Source: DALYDK01 sp964415715
Lineage (GTDB): Bacteria > Patescibacteriota > Saccharimonadia > Saccharimonadales > CAIOMD01
NCBI GenBank assembly: GCA_964415715.1
Contig: CAYQBK010000095.1
Span: 1 to 6,457 of the forward strand
Length of the DNA: 6,457 nt
Reading direction: 5' to 3'
Shown: positions 1 to 5,662 of the stretch, piece by piece
Layout: the number at the start of each line of letters is the position of its first letter
How positions within the stretch are numbered: the stretch's first letter is position 1
The notes under the pieces: model-generated
Told to the model about the DNA's origin: nothing
Seen by the model: only the letters and a program-made list of their open reading frames with translations
Database searches by the model: none
Program-made: the position numbers and the translations under genes

Positions 1-180
1 CATTCCAACCGGCTGCTCTTTAATGTAAGTTCACTAGAGATAAATAATTTGTTCGGCCTATGTGTTGTAAAAATGTATTTATTTGCAATATTTTACAGAT
101 AAAAACGTTGTGGCTTCAACTATAAAACTTTGACAAAAGATATACACAAAGCGTAAGCTTGTATTAGAACAAAAATCATC
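1..180. other. Intergenic region, no supported gene
   Basis: I see no gene I can support here. On the plus strand one frame is open from position 1 to a TAA at 100-102, and another ends at a TAA at 21-23 after six codons. Either could be the tail of a gene outside the window. On the minus strand, the first three bases read as ATG leaving the window, so a leftward gene could also start there. The bases become strongly AT-rich after about position 20, which fits a gene boundary near the left edge. A small imperfect hairpin (about 145-163, loop GTAA) and a TTGACA hexamer at 130-135 are present. The TTGACA has no well-placed -10 partner. Confidence 0.4.
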
Positions 181-215
181 AAAAAGTCGAGGCCAACGCG
201 GATCCTCGACTTTTT
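181..215 (-). terminator. Rho-independent terminator of rsmG
   Basis: A perfect 12-bp stem is formed by 181-192 and 204-215 with an 11-nt loop. The GC-rich core (GTCGAGG/CCTCGAC) is flanked by A and T runs on both sides, so it could act in either direction. Read on the minus strand it starts right at the rsmG stop codon, whose TAA (217-215) overlaps the base of the stem, and ends in a five-T run. No plus-strand gene is visible upstream, so its main role is probably to end rsmG transcription. Confidence 0.88.
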
Positions 216-841
216 TATTTATCTACCTTGTGAATGTAAACTAAGCCTTTATTAGAGAAGAACTCACCAGAAAATTGTTCATTTAGCGGCCAATAGGTCA
301 CCTTGACTGCCCGAGGTTTCTCTGGGTCAATATCACCACCCTTTAAATACAAAAGTCCGTTAGCTAGCTCATTGGGCCCGTCAGAGGCTATTTTATTAGC
401 TACCCAGCTCCACATAATATCTAACCGACAAACAGCTCTCGAAACCACAAAATCATACTTACCTGGCACATCTTCAGCCCTACCGTGTATTGTTTTAATA
501 TTACTCAGACCGATATTGCTAGCAATAACATCGACAACCTTTAACTTTTTACCTACCGAATCTACCAGTGTGAACTGACATTCCGGGAACAATATCGCTA
601 GCGGCAGACCAGGGAAGCCGCCACCAGTACCGACATCTAGTATTTTAGTACCAGGTTTAAACTGGATATATCTAGCAATAGTCATACTATGCAATACGTG
701 ATGACTATATAGGTTATCTATATCTTTTCGGGAAATAACATTTATTTTGCTATTCCAGTCGTCGTATAGCGGGCCAAGTGCAGCTAGCTGGTTCATTTGG
801 ATAGCACTAAGGTTTGGGAAATATTTTTGAATTTCGTCCAT
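215..841 (-). CDS. rsmG: 16S rRNA (guanine527-N7)-methyltransferase RsmG
   Basis: RsmG (GidB) is a cytoplasmic SAM-dependent enzyme that makes m7G527 in the 530 loop of 16S rRNA; loss of it in other bacteria gives low-level streptomycin resistance. The 208-residue product has the usual family length. Visible motifs are the N-terminal WNSKINVISRKD (29-40) with HHVLHS (47-52), the SAM-binding LDVGTGGGFPG (68-78), the acidic strand end LVDSVGKK (92-99), GRAED (120-124), VSRAV (133-137) and LKGGD (166-170). The start is ATG at 841-839. No Shine-Dalgarno is seen, but a TATAGT lies five bases upstream, so the mRNA may be leaderless. It is divergent from the nuclease gene 20 bp away and ends in a strong terminator. 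The wording of the motifs (VISRKDIDNLY, HHVLHS, GTGGGFPGLPLAILFPE) resembles Bacteroidota RsmG more than the Firmicutes or Proteobacteria type. That comparison is from memory and suggests, but does not prove, transfer. Confidence 0.95.
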   Translation of the reverse strand: MDEIQKYFPNLSAIQMNQLAALGPLYDDWNSKINVISRKDIDNLYSHHVLHSMTIARYIQFKPGTKILDVGTGGGFPGLPLAILFPECQFTLVDSVGKKLKVVDVIASNIGLSNIKTIHGRAEDVPGKYDFVVSRAVCRLDIMWSWVANKIASDGPNELANGLLYLKGGDIDPEKPRAVKVTYWPLNEQFSGEFFSNKGLVYIHKVDK

Positions 842-876
842 ATTTAACTATAGTAAATGATATGCGGAAATATAAA
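827..876. promoter_or_regulatory. Overlapping divergent promoters for rsmG and nuclease gene
   Basis: Only 20 bp (842-861) separate the two start codons. They contain the palindrome ACTATAGT (847-854), which reads TATAGT on both strands. For the nuclease, TTGAAT (827-832), 16 bp, then TATAGT (849-854) puts the transcription start about at its ATG (862). For rsmG, TATAGT (852-847) lies five bases before ATG (841), with TTTATA (876-871) 18 bp upstream as a possible -35. Both -35 elements sit inside the opposite gene. The two promoters overlap, so polymerase cannot use both at once. Inferred from sequence only. Confidence 0.5.
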
Positions 877-1431
877 AAGCTCATAATATTTATCGTATCT
901 GTAGGTGTTGTTTTAGCTACTGGCTACACCGTCCCAAAAACTGGCCTCAACTCCGCCAAAGTTATCGAAACCAACACACCACCCGGCGCCTACAAAATAG
1001 TTACAGTTTACGACGGCGACACGTTTAGTGTAAATATGGATGGCAGGGTTGAAAAGGTCCGGCTAATAGGCGTAGATACACCTGAAACCCACAAACCAAA
1101 TAGCCCCGTAGAATGTTTTGGCGAGACAGCTAGTAACTATAGTAAATCTATCCTAAACGGCCAATCTGTTCGCCTAGAATCTGACCCCATCAACCAAAAC
1201 CGCGATCGCTACCAACGACTACTACGCTACGCCTATACCAGTGACGGCACGCTATTCAACAAGAAACTCATCGACGAGGGGTATGGCTTTGCCTACCTTA
1301 GCTTTCCATTTACCAAAGCCGACGAATTCCGACAAGCCCAAACTGCGGCTCGCCAAGCAAACAAAGGACTCTGGGCCGGCGAATGTAAAATCCAAGATCA
1401 AAATGGTCGCAACAAAACTAACGCTTTATAA
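862..1431 (+). CDS. Membrane-anchored or secreted thermonuclease-like (SNase-fold) nuclease
   Basis: This is a Ca2+-dependent micrococcal nuclease family protein that would cut DNA and RNA outside the membrane. The 189-residue product starts with KKYK-like basic residues and a hydrophobic segment (about 7-21), a signal peptide or anchor. The SNase domain runs from about 43 to 173. The catalytic set of staphylococcal nuclease is all visible: D51 and D53 in DGDTF (metal ligands), R67 in VRLIGVDTPET, D72, E75 and R119 in RYQRLLRY. C85 and C175 could form a disulfide, which fits an exported protein. I chose ATG 862 because the longer reading from 814 adds 16 residues that overlap rsmG and hide the signal peptide; a TATAGT box lies seven bases before 862. 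It is convergent with the glycosyltransferase gene, with a large inverted repeat after its stop. Role in host DNA scavenging or nucleotide salvage is inference. Confidence 0.9.
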   Translation: MRKYKKLIIFIVSVGVVLATGYTVPKTGLNSAKVIETNTPPGAYKIVTVYDGDTFSVNMDGRVEKVRLIGVDTPETHKPNSPVECFGETASNYSKSILNGQSVRLESDPINQNRDRYQRLLRYAYTSDGTLFNKKLIDEGYGFAYLSFPFTKADEFRQAQTAARQANKGLWAGECKIQDQNGRNKTNAL

Positions 1432-1433
1432 CC

Positions 1434-1504
1434 AACCTGAGCTCGACATAAACAACACCTGAAAATCTTGATTTTGTTTGGGTTGTTTATGTCGAACTCA
1501 GGTT
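1434..1504. repeat. 23-bp near-perfect inverted repeat, possible bidirectional terminator
   Basis: Arms 1434-1456 and 1482-1504 are complementary over 23 bp with one mismatch (C1442 against A1496, which becomes a G-T wobble in minus-strand RNA). The 25-nt loop (1457-1481) holds a second small palindrome, AAAATC/GATTTT (1462-1467 and 1470-1475). It lies between the convergent stop codons of the nuclease (1431) and the glycosyltransferase (1510), where a shared terminator is expected. Unlike the rsmG terminator it has no T run on either side. The stem is also longer than usual, so it could instead be a dispersed repeat or an mRNA-stabilising structure. Confidence 0.75.
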
Positions 1505-1509
1505 AACCA

Positions 1510-2385
1510 CTATTCAATATCTGTAAAACTAATCCGAATTCGTTGATAATAAAATGTTGTCATAGATCTCACCATACTATTGCATACAGCAAATAACATA
1601 TGCAAGGCAATCGTGTACGTTGATAAAACATGGAACAATAGCCTATGATATCTTGGATAATAAATATTTGTTGCCAATCTTGAACGAAAATGGTGACTGT
1701 GAATTTGACGATTATTGTGTTTTTTTACATTATATGCCCAGAATTTTTCAAAATACATCATACCGCTAAAATCAACACAAGCTATCATATCTGGAACTAC
1801 TTTTAGATGTGCTCCAATACTATTTAAAGCCAACGACAAATCTATATCTTCGTGGATCAAAGAATCATCGTAAACGCATAAATCTTTCACCTGCGACCAA
1901 ACACTAGACCTAATGGCCATATTTGCACCCCATAAAACAGTACAACCAAAAAAAGCTTTGCAATGAGTAAAATAAAACCAGCTCCAGGCCCTAGACAGAA
2001 TGTCAGAATATCGACCAATATTCGAATAACCATAGCCAGTGACTCCATCTAAATCGTTATACTGCATAAACTGTAATTGTAATTTTTCTAGCCAATCGTA
2101 GGGTACTACTGTATCAGCATCAATTCTCGCAATAATATCGCCTTTAGCGCTATTAAAACCAGTGCTACGAGCATACGAAAGACCTTGATCTCGCTCACGA
2201 ATTATAGTTATATCTGAAAATTTATTTGCAATAACGACAGTTTGATCATTTGAATTATTGTCAATCAATAATATTTCAAGTGGTTTTATAGATTGATTAC
2301 AGATTGCCTCTAGGCACTCTGCAATCCGATTTTCTTCGTTGTAGGCGGGTATAATAACCGAAACAGAAAGTTTTTTGTTACTCAT
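1510..2385 (-). CDS. Family 2 (GT-A fold) glycosyltransferase
   Basis: The enzyme would transfer a sugar from a nucleotide-sugar donor to a cell-surface glycan or lipid acceptor at the inner face of the membrane. The 291-residue product opens with the GT2 strand VSVIIPAYNEENR (8-20), followed by LLIDNNSNDQT (39-49) and the metal-binding DxD in RIDADT (D89, D91). A second-half HED motif (178-180) matches the acidic general-base region of GT2 enzymes. A GANMAIR segment (153-159) is typical of the acceptor half. Residues about 249-272 are hydrophobic and may be a membrane helix or amphipathic anchor. I chose ATG 2385-2383 over a TTG 15 bases upstream because the TTG overlaps a TATAAT box (2405-2400). 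It is divergent from the glycosidase-like gene, so the two may share control in surface-glycan metabolism. The sugar and acceptor cannot be read from the sequence. Confidence 0.9.
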   Translation of the reverse strand: MSNKKLSVSVIIPAYNEENRIAECLEAICNQSIKPLEILLIDNNSNDQTVVIANKFSDITIIRERDQGLSYARSTGFNSAKGDIIARIDADTVVPYDWLEKLQLQFMQYNDLDGVTGYGYSNIGRYSDILSRAWSWFYFTHCKAFFGCTVLWGANMAIRSSVWSQVKDLCVYDDSLIHEDIDLSLALNSIGAHLKVVPDMIACVDFSGMMYFEKFWAYNVKKHNNRQIHSHHFRSRLATNIYYPRYHRLLFHVLSTYTIALHMLFAVCNSMVRSMTTFYYQRIRISFTDIE

Positions 2386-2448
2386 ATATCTTAAACTCAA
2401 TTATAACATGTATAATATATGTATAATAAGCACTAACATTATATCTGC
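2386..2448. promoter_or_regulatory. Divergent promoter region between GT2 and glycosidase-like genes
   Basis: These 63 very AT-rich bases hold several -10-like hexamers. On the plus strand TATAAT occurs at 2411-2416 and 2422-2427, inside a near-tandem ATGTATAATA repeat; the second would give a leader of about 14 nt before ATG 2449. On the minus strand TATAAT occurs at 2405-2400, 14 nt before ATG 2385, and again at 2443-2438. No good -35 element or Shine-Dalgarno is visible for either gene. Which boxes are used is not decidable by eye. Confidence 0.45.
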
Positions 2449-3600
2449 ATGACTAAAAAACCAGCCAAATCAGTAACAAAAAAACAAACCAATAAAAAAT
2501 TGGTAGTTAAAGCTGTTGGCAAAAAAACAATAAAGCAACCCAAAAACAAAATATGGGCCAAATGGCTGAGTTTTAAATTATGGCAAAAAACAGTCATAGT
2601 AGTAGTCTTTATCTCGATATTGCTGGTCGGGCAGGCATACGCCATAGCCTACTGGTACCAGCACCAACACCGTAGTGAAAAGTTAACCTATGGTGTAACA
2701 TTTATTTCCAACTACGCCAAATACCTAGACCTTGACCCACACGAAACATTTTTGGCCCTTCGTGACGATCTAGGTTTCAAACGATTTAGGTTAGTTAGCT
2801 ATTGGGATGAAATAGAAAAAACACCAGGACAGTATGATTTTACTGATCTTGACTGGCAGTTTGACCGTGTAGCCGAAAAAAATGGCACGGTTACGCTGGC
2901 TATGGGGCTACGTCAGCCACGCTGGCCCGAATGTCACGCGCCTAGCTGGGTTGTCGACCAATCTGCAGACAAATGGTATCCAGAACTTGAAAAATACATG
3001 GTAGCGGTAGCTGAACATTACAAAAACCGACCCGAGCTTCAGTCGTATCAACTAGAAAATGAATTTTTCCTGGGTGTTTTTGGTGATTGTCAACGCTACG
3101 GTGCCGACAGACAACGGCTGGTTGGCGAGTTTGATCTACTCAAAAAAACCGACCCAAACCACCCCATAATACTTAGCTATGCCAACAACTATTTTGGCGT
3201 CGCCACCGGTAAGCCACAGCCCGACCAGATAGGTGTATCTGTATACAAACGCGTCTGGGACAAAACAGTGACCAAAAGGTATTTTGAATATCCATTTACT
3301 AGCTGGTACTATGCATGGCGGGCAGGCATACAGCAAATATTGACAGGCAAAACTAGCATGTTACACGAACTGCAGGCCGAACCCTGGCCACCAGCCGGTA
3401 TCAAAGATGCATCAGTTTCCGAACAAAACAAATCTATGGATGCCAAACGCCTAAAAGAACGCATAAACTACGGTGAGGCTACTGGGTTCAGAGATATTGA
3501 CCTATGGGGCGGGGAATGGTGGTACTGGCGCAAGGTCAAATTCAACGACCCCAGTCTATGGAATACAGTAAAAAACACCATCCCACCCAAAAATTTATAA
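2449..3600 (+). CDS. Membrane-anchored clan GH-A-like glycoside hydrolase (putative)
   Basis: The 383-residue product looks like a single-pass protein with a very lysine-rich cytoplasmic tail (residues 1-47, 16 Lys), one transmembrane helix (about 48-68) and an outside domain of about 310 residues with features of a TIM-barrel glycosidase. FKRFRLVSYWDEIEKTPG (110-127) resembles the early barrel strand of GH5/GH42-like enzymes, with YDFTDLDW (129-136) after it. QLENEFF (201-207) has the Asn-Glu pair (N204, E205) expected of a clan GH-A acid/base. HELQAEPW (306-313) offers E307 or E311 as nucleophile. LWGGEWWYW (352-360) would be the strand-8 tryptophan region. The substrate is unknown; trimming of the cell's own or a neighbour's surface glycans is inference, helped by the divergent GT2 gene. 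ATG 2449 has no Shine-Dalgarno, but the basic tail and helix directly after it support this start. Confidence 0.75.
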   Translation: MTKKPAKSVTKKQTNKKLVVKAVGKKTIKQPKNKIWAKWLSFKLWQKTVIVVVFISILLVGQAYAIAYWYQHQHRSEKLTYGVTFISNYAKYLDLDPHETFLALRDDLGFKRFRLVSYWDEIEKTPGQYDFTDLDWQFDRVAEKNGTVTLAMGLRQPRWPECHAPSWVVDQSADKWYPELEKYMVAVAEHYKNRPELQSYQLENEFFLGVFGDCQRYGADRQRLVGEFDLLKKTDPNHPIILSYANNYFGVATGKPQPDQIGVSVYKRVWDKTVTKRYFEYPFTSWYYAWRAGIQQILTGKTSMLHELQAEPWPPAGIKDASVSEQNKSMDAKRLKERINYGEATGFRDIDLWGGEWWYWRKVKFNDPSLWNTVKNTIPPKNL

Positions 3601-3681
3601 CCCCAGTTAACTATTATTTCCTAGTTCTAATTCTATCAATAGTTGAGCTACAAGAGCTGTCTGATACGCAATAAAAGATTA
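3601..3681. other. Convergent gap with no clear terminator
   Basis: These 81 bases lie between two convergent stop codons. The only symmetry I see is the short palindrome AGTTAACT (3605-3612) and the self-complementary AGCT repeated at about 3647 and 3656. None of this makes a stable stem followed by a T run, so termination here may be factor-dependent or lie inside the opposite gene. Confidence 0.4.
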
Positions 3682-4251
3682 CTAACTGTTTTGCGATCTA
3701 GCAGGAAAATGGTAGTATTTGGCACTACCAACTACTCCATTCAGCGTATCGCCTTGCTTGGGGAATGCAATCACATAATCATTAACCCACCTTAGAGCGA
3801 CCGGATTTAACATATATTGACCATTGACATCAGTGCATAGACTACCCGCGAAGGATCCAAACTTAAAACTCTTTGGGTCAATCTTGCTCAGTTTATCTGC
3901 ATAGCCCCAGCCACTCGATACTAAACCATCCACTTTCCCATCATCGATTCCGGTCAAATATCGCGCTGTTACAACTTCGCCAGCTTCACCTAGTGCATCT
4001 ATAATCGGATATACTCCCTTGTCAGTAACTACCGGACCATTATAGCCTACAGGGCAGGGTGCTACATCAGTATCAACATTCAGAGCACATAACAAAAAAC
4101 CAGCAGATGCAGTGCCTAAAGATAAAGGAATCGCATTGTGACCTAACCAATGCAATACTCTATGACCGATTCTACGAATAGTATTAGCTGGTAGTAGATC
4201 TATTTTGCCTGTTGACGATTCTAAGCCCGGAAAATTACCTATTTTCCCCAT
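3682..4251 (-). CDS. Hypothetical single-pass membrane protein
   Basis: I do not recognise this protein. The 189-residue product has a polar N-terminal region (1-37), one hydrophobic segment (about 40-58) that reads as an uncleaved anchor, and a soluble domain of about 130 residues. The domain is rich in Gly, Val and Asp and has three Cys (C55 at the helix end, C66, C139); C66 and C139 could pair outside the cell. The segments GYNGPVVTDKGVYPIIDALG (69-88) and ALRWVNDYVIAFPKQGD (152-168) look like folded-domain sequence rather than noise. ATG 4251 is preceded five bases upstream by TAATAT, a possible -10 for a leaderless message. A TTG at 4257-4255 in the same frame has an AGGAA five bases upstream, the only Shine-Dalgarno-like site in the window, and would add two residues. 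It is divergent from smpB and convergent with the glycosidase-like gene. Confidence 0.7.
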   Translation of the reverse strand: MGKIGNFPGLESSTGKIDLLPANTIRRIGHRVLHWLGHNAIPLSLGTASAGFLLCALNVDTDVAPCPVGYNGPVVTDKGVYPIIDALGEAGEVVTARYLTGIDDGKVDGLVSSGWGYADKLSKIDPKSFKFGSFAGSLCTDVNGQYMLNPVALRWVNDYVIAFPKQGDTLNGVVGSAKYYHFPARSQNS

Positions 4252-4267
4252 ATACAATATTATTCCT
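4252..4267 (-). promoter_or_regulatory. Start-deciding region: AGGAA site or leaderless -10
   Basis: Read on the minus strand, AGGAA (4267-4263) lies five bases before a TTG codon (4257-4255), while TAATAT (4262-4257) lies five bases before ATG (4251-4249). The first reading gives a 191-residue protein with a Shine-Dalgarno. The second gives a leaderless 189-residue protein, which matches the style of the neighbouring genes. The two readings overlap and cannot both be correct. Confidence 0.35.
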
Positions 4268-4275
4268 ATAAATAA

Positions 4276-4296
4276 ATTATTAGCTTACCTAATAAT
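4276..4296. repeat. 8-bp inverted repeat, possible operator
   Basis: ATTATTAG (4276-4283) and CTAATAAT (4289-4296) are perfect inverted copies around a five-base centre. The site lies in the gap between the hypothetical membrane protein gene and smpB, where the -35 region of the membrane protein gene would be. Its size and spacing fit a dimeric regulator's operator, but the stretch is so AT-rich that chance is a real alternative. Confidence 0.35.
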
Positions 4297-4370
4297 CTTT
4301 ATATATTATCGTCAAATTATGTATTTGTCAATAGTGTTTGAGAAAAGTCAAAATTATTGCATGGAACAGG

Positions 4371-4406
4371 TTGGCTATAGCTGTCCGGAACTGTACAATA
4401 GTAGCT
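4371..4406 (+). promoter_or_regulatory. smpB promoter, leaderless
   Basis: TTGGCT (4371-4376) and TACAAT (4394-4399) are 17 bp apart, the ideal sigma70-type spacing. Seven bases separate the -10 from the ATG at 4407, so transcription would start at or one base before the start codon. There is no Shine-Dalgarno. This is the best promoter in the window and it also argues for the 4407 start over the longer frame beginning at 4338, which would lie upstream of the transcription start. Confidence 0.65.
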
Positions 4407-4889
4407 ATGGCAAAAGCAAGAAAAGCTATAAAGCAAGCTAGTGCGGCTACAATATCCAACAAAACTGCCCGGCGTGACTACGATATAAAACACAGCTACA
4501 CAGCTGGGGTTATGTTAACTGGTGCCGAAACCAAATCGCTTCGCACAGGACATGGCCACCTAAAAGGGGCTTTTGTGAACATCAAAGATCACGAGTTGTG
4601 GCTTTTTAACGCTACCATAAACGCTACCAATGTCAACCGTATAGCACTTCCTGAAGAACAGCAAACCAAACCACGCAAACTTTTAGTCAGCAAAAAACAG
4701 CTAGCCGAGCTAGCAACCGCCAAAGAGCAGGGCCTGACCATAGTGCCCCTAAAAATATTGAACAAAACCCGCTATATCAAGGTAGAAATAGCCACTGCCA
4801 AAGGCCTACGCAAATACGACAAACGAGCCAAACTAAAAAAGCGTGATACCGACCGTGACACAAACCGCGCCCTAAAAAACTTCAAGTAG
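4407..4889 (+). CDS. smpB: SsrA (tmRNA)-binding protein SmpB
   Basis: SmpB binds the tRNA-like part of tmRNA and brings it to stalled ribosomes, so that the broken message is released and the partial protein is tagged for breakdown. The 160-residue product has the usual family length. Visible motifs are NKTARRDYDI (18-27, usually N+3-residue+A-DY), the OB-fold signature TGAETKSLR (38-46, with T43 where Val is common), LKGAFV (52-57), ELWLFN (63-68), PRKLLVSKKQL (89-99), GLTIVPLKI (109-117), VEIATAKGLRKYDKR (126-140) and the basic tail KKRDTDRDTNRALK (144-157), which reaches into the mRNA channel in known structures. I chose ATG 4407; a TTG-initiated extension to 4338 in the same frame adds 23 residues unlike any SmpB. 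No tmRNA gene is visible nearby. The convergent amidotransferase stop is 41 bp away. Confidence 0.97.
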   Translation: MAKARKAIKQASAATISNKTARRDYDIKHSYTAGVMLTGAETKSLRTGHGHLKGAFVNIKDHELWLFNATINATNVNRIALPEEQQTKPRKLLVSKKQLAELATAKEQGLTIVPLKILNKTRYIKVEIATAKGLRKYDKRAKLKKRDTDRDTNRALKNFK

Positions 4890-4930
4890 CTGGATAATGA
4901 GTGTTTTTTACAAAAACCAGATCGACAATA
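4890..4930. other. Convergent gap with weak hairpin
   Basis: A GTTTTT/AAAAAC inverted repeat (4903-4908 and 4912-4917) around TAC, with CTGG (4890-4893) and CCAG (4917-4920) further out, could fold weakly after the smpB stop. The inner stem has only one G-C pair, and no separate T run follows. I rate it a poor terminator candidate. Confidence 0.25.
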
Positions 4931-5662
4931 TTAACAGTACTTTTTGCAGAAGCGGTGCAATACTAGATGTGATCTACTCAAATCGGCATTTTTGGCCATA
5001 TTGACAATATCGTCGTATTCTTCTGGCGAAAAATAACCATGGTGCCTGTAGGCATCTAGGCGGACAGCTAAACCATAGGCGTCAAGTTCGGGGTGAAACT
5101 GGGTGCCATATATGTTGTTTTTGATCCGCATAGCTTGCACGGGACAGTCCGGCGAGTGTGCCAATAGTACAGCGCCTACAGGTAGGGTAGCGACACCTTC
5201 GTGGTGGCCGACTAGCGCATCTGTACCATCGCAACCAGCAAATAGCTCATCTTTTTGACCAGATGTAGTTAAGCTTAGCTCTACAGGCCCAACGGCTTCT
5301 CCATAATCACGGCTGACAGTACCACCGAGCGTGTCGACCAATATACCCAGACCGTAGCATAAACCCAAAAATGGTATATCGTTTTCATATATCTGCTGTA
5401 TGTATTTTTTCAGAGTATGTTCAACGCTCAGCTGGTGTGGGCTTTTCTGCGACAGTAGTGTACTAACATCCAACGGCCCGCCACCAACTATAACTGCCGA
5501 ATAGTCTAACATGTCTAGGCTATGCAGTTCGTGGGTTTTTATATGCACAACCTCTATCATATCAGCTGAAATATCACCAAATAATAGTATAGAATCGTAT
5601 TCATTTTGGGCTGTTTCGCCCTCGCGGACCTGCAGTAGTAGTAGCTTCTTATTATTTTTCAT
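4931..5662 (-). CDS. Stand-alone class I glutamine amidotransferase (GMP synthase-like domain)
   Basis: Class I amidotransferases split glutamine and pass the ammonia to a partner or second substrate. The 243-residue product is one GATase domain with the full triad: C102 in the nucleophile elbow GLCYGLG (100-106), H190 and E192 in GTQFHPE (186-192). VIVGGGP (57-63) and AHSPDCPVQAMRI (168-180) match the GMP synthase-like branch (type cd01741), as does the tail HHGYFSPEEYDD (207-218). It has no ATP-pyrophosphatase domain, so it is not a complete GuaA, and its acceptor is unknown. I chose ATG 5662-5660 because the frame upstream to 5749 overlaps the xth start and adds 29 hydrophobic residues unlike a GATase. 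TATAAA (5671-5666) lies three bases before the ATG; a further TATAGT (5690-5685) is 22 bases upstream. It is divergent from the xth gene. Confidence 0.88.
   Translation of the reverse strand: MKNNKKLLLLQVREGETAQNEYDSILLFGDISADMIEVVHIKTHELHSLDMLDYSAVIVGGGPLDVSTLLSQKSPHQLSVEHTLKKYIQQIYENDIPFLGLCYGLGILVDTLGGTVSRDYGEAVGPVELSLTTSGQKDELFAGCDGTDALVGHHEGVATLPVGAVLLAHSPDCPVQAMRIKNNIYGTQFHPELDAYGLAVRLDAYRHHGYFSPEEYDDIVNMAKNADLSRSHLVLHRFCKKYC

Noticed and set aside
130..146. TTGACA (130-135) followed by TATACA (141-146) as a promoter
   Set aside because: The two hexamers are only five bases apart, no good -10 lies 16-18 bp away, and any transcript would run at once into the terminator at 181.
1..180. 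tRNA or tmRNA 3' end at the left edge, given smpB in the window
   Set aside because: No T-arm with GGTTCGA-type sequence, no CCA end and no acceptor stem pairing can be found on either strand.
303..578. Plus-strand open frame inside rsmG
   Set aside because: It is fully inside a well-supported gene on the other strand, with no domain or promoter of its own.
814..861. Longer N-terminus of the nuclease starting at 814
   Set aside because: It overlaps rsmG on the other strand, moves the signal peptide away from the N-terminus and lies before the likely transcription start.
2439..2645. Minus-strand open frame with hydrophobic residues at the 5' end of the glycosidase-like gene
   Set aside because: The hydrophobic look comes from the complement of Lys-rich and helix-coding bases of the real gene; no independent support.
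4338..4406. 23-residue N-terminal extension of SmpB from a TTG
   Set aside because: The added residues do not resemble SmpB, and the promoter at 4371-4399 starts transcription at about 4406.
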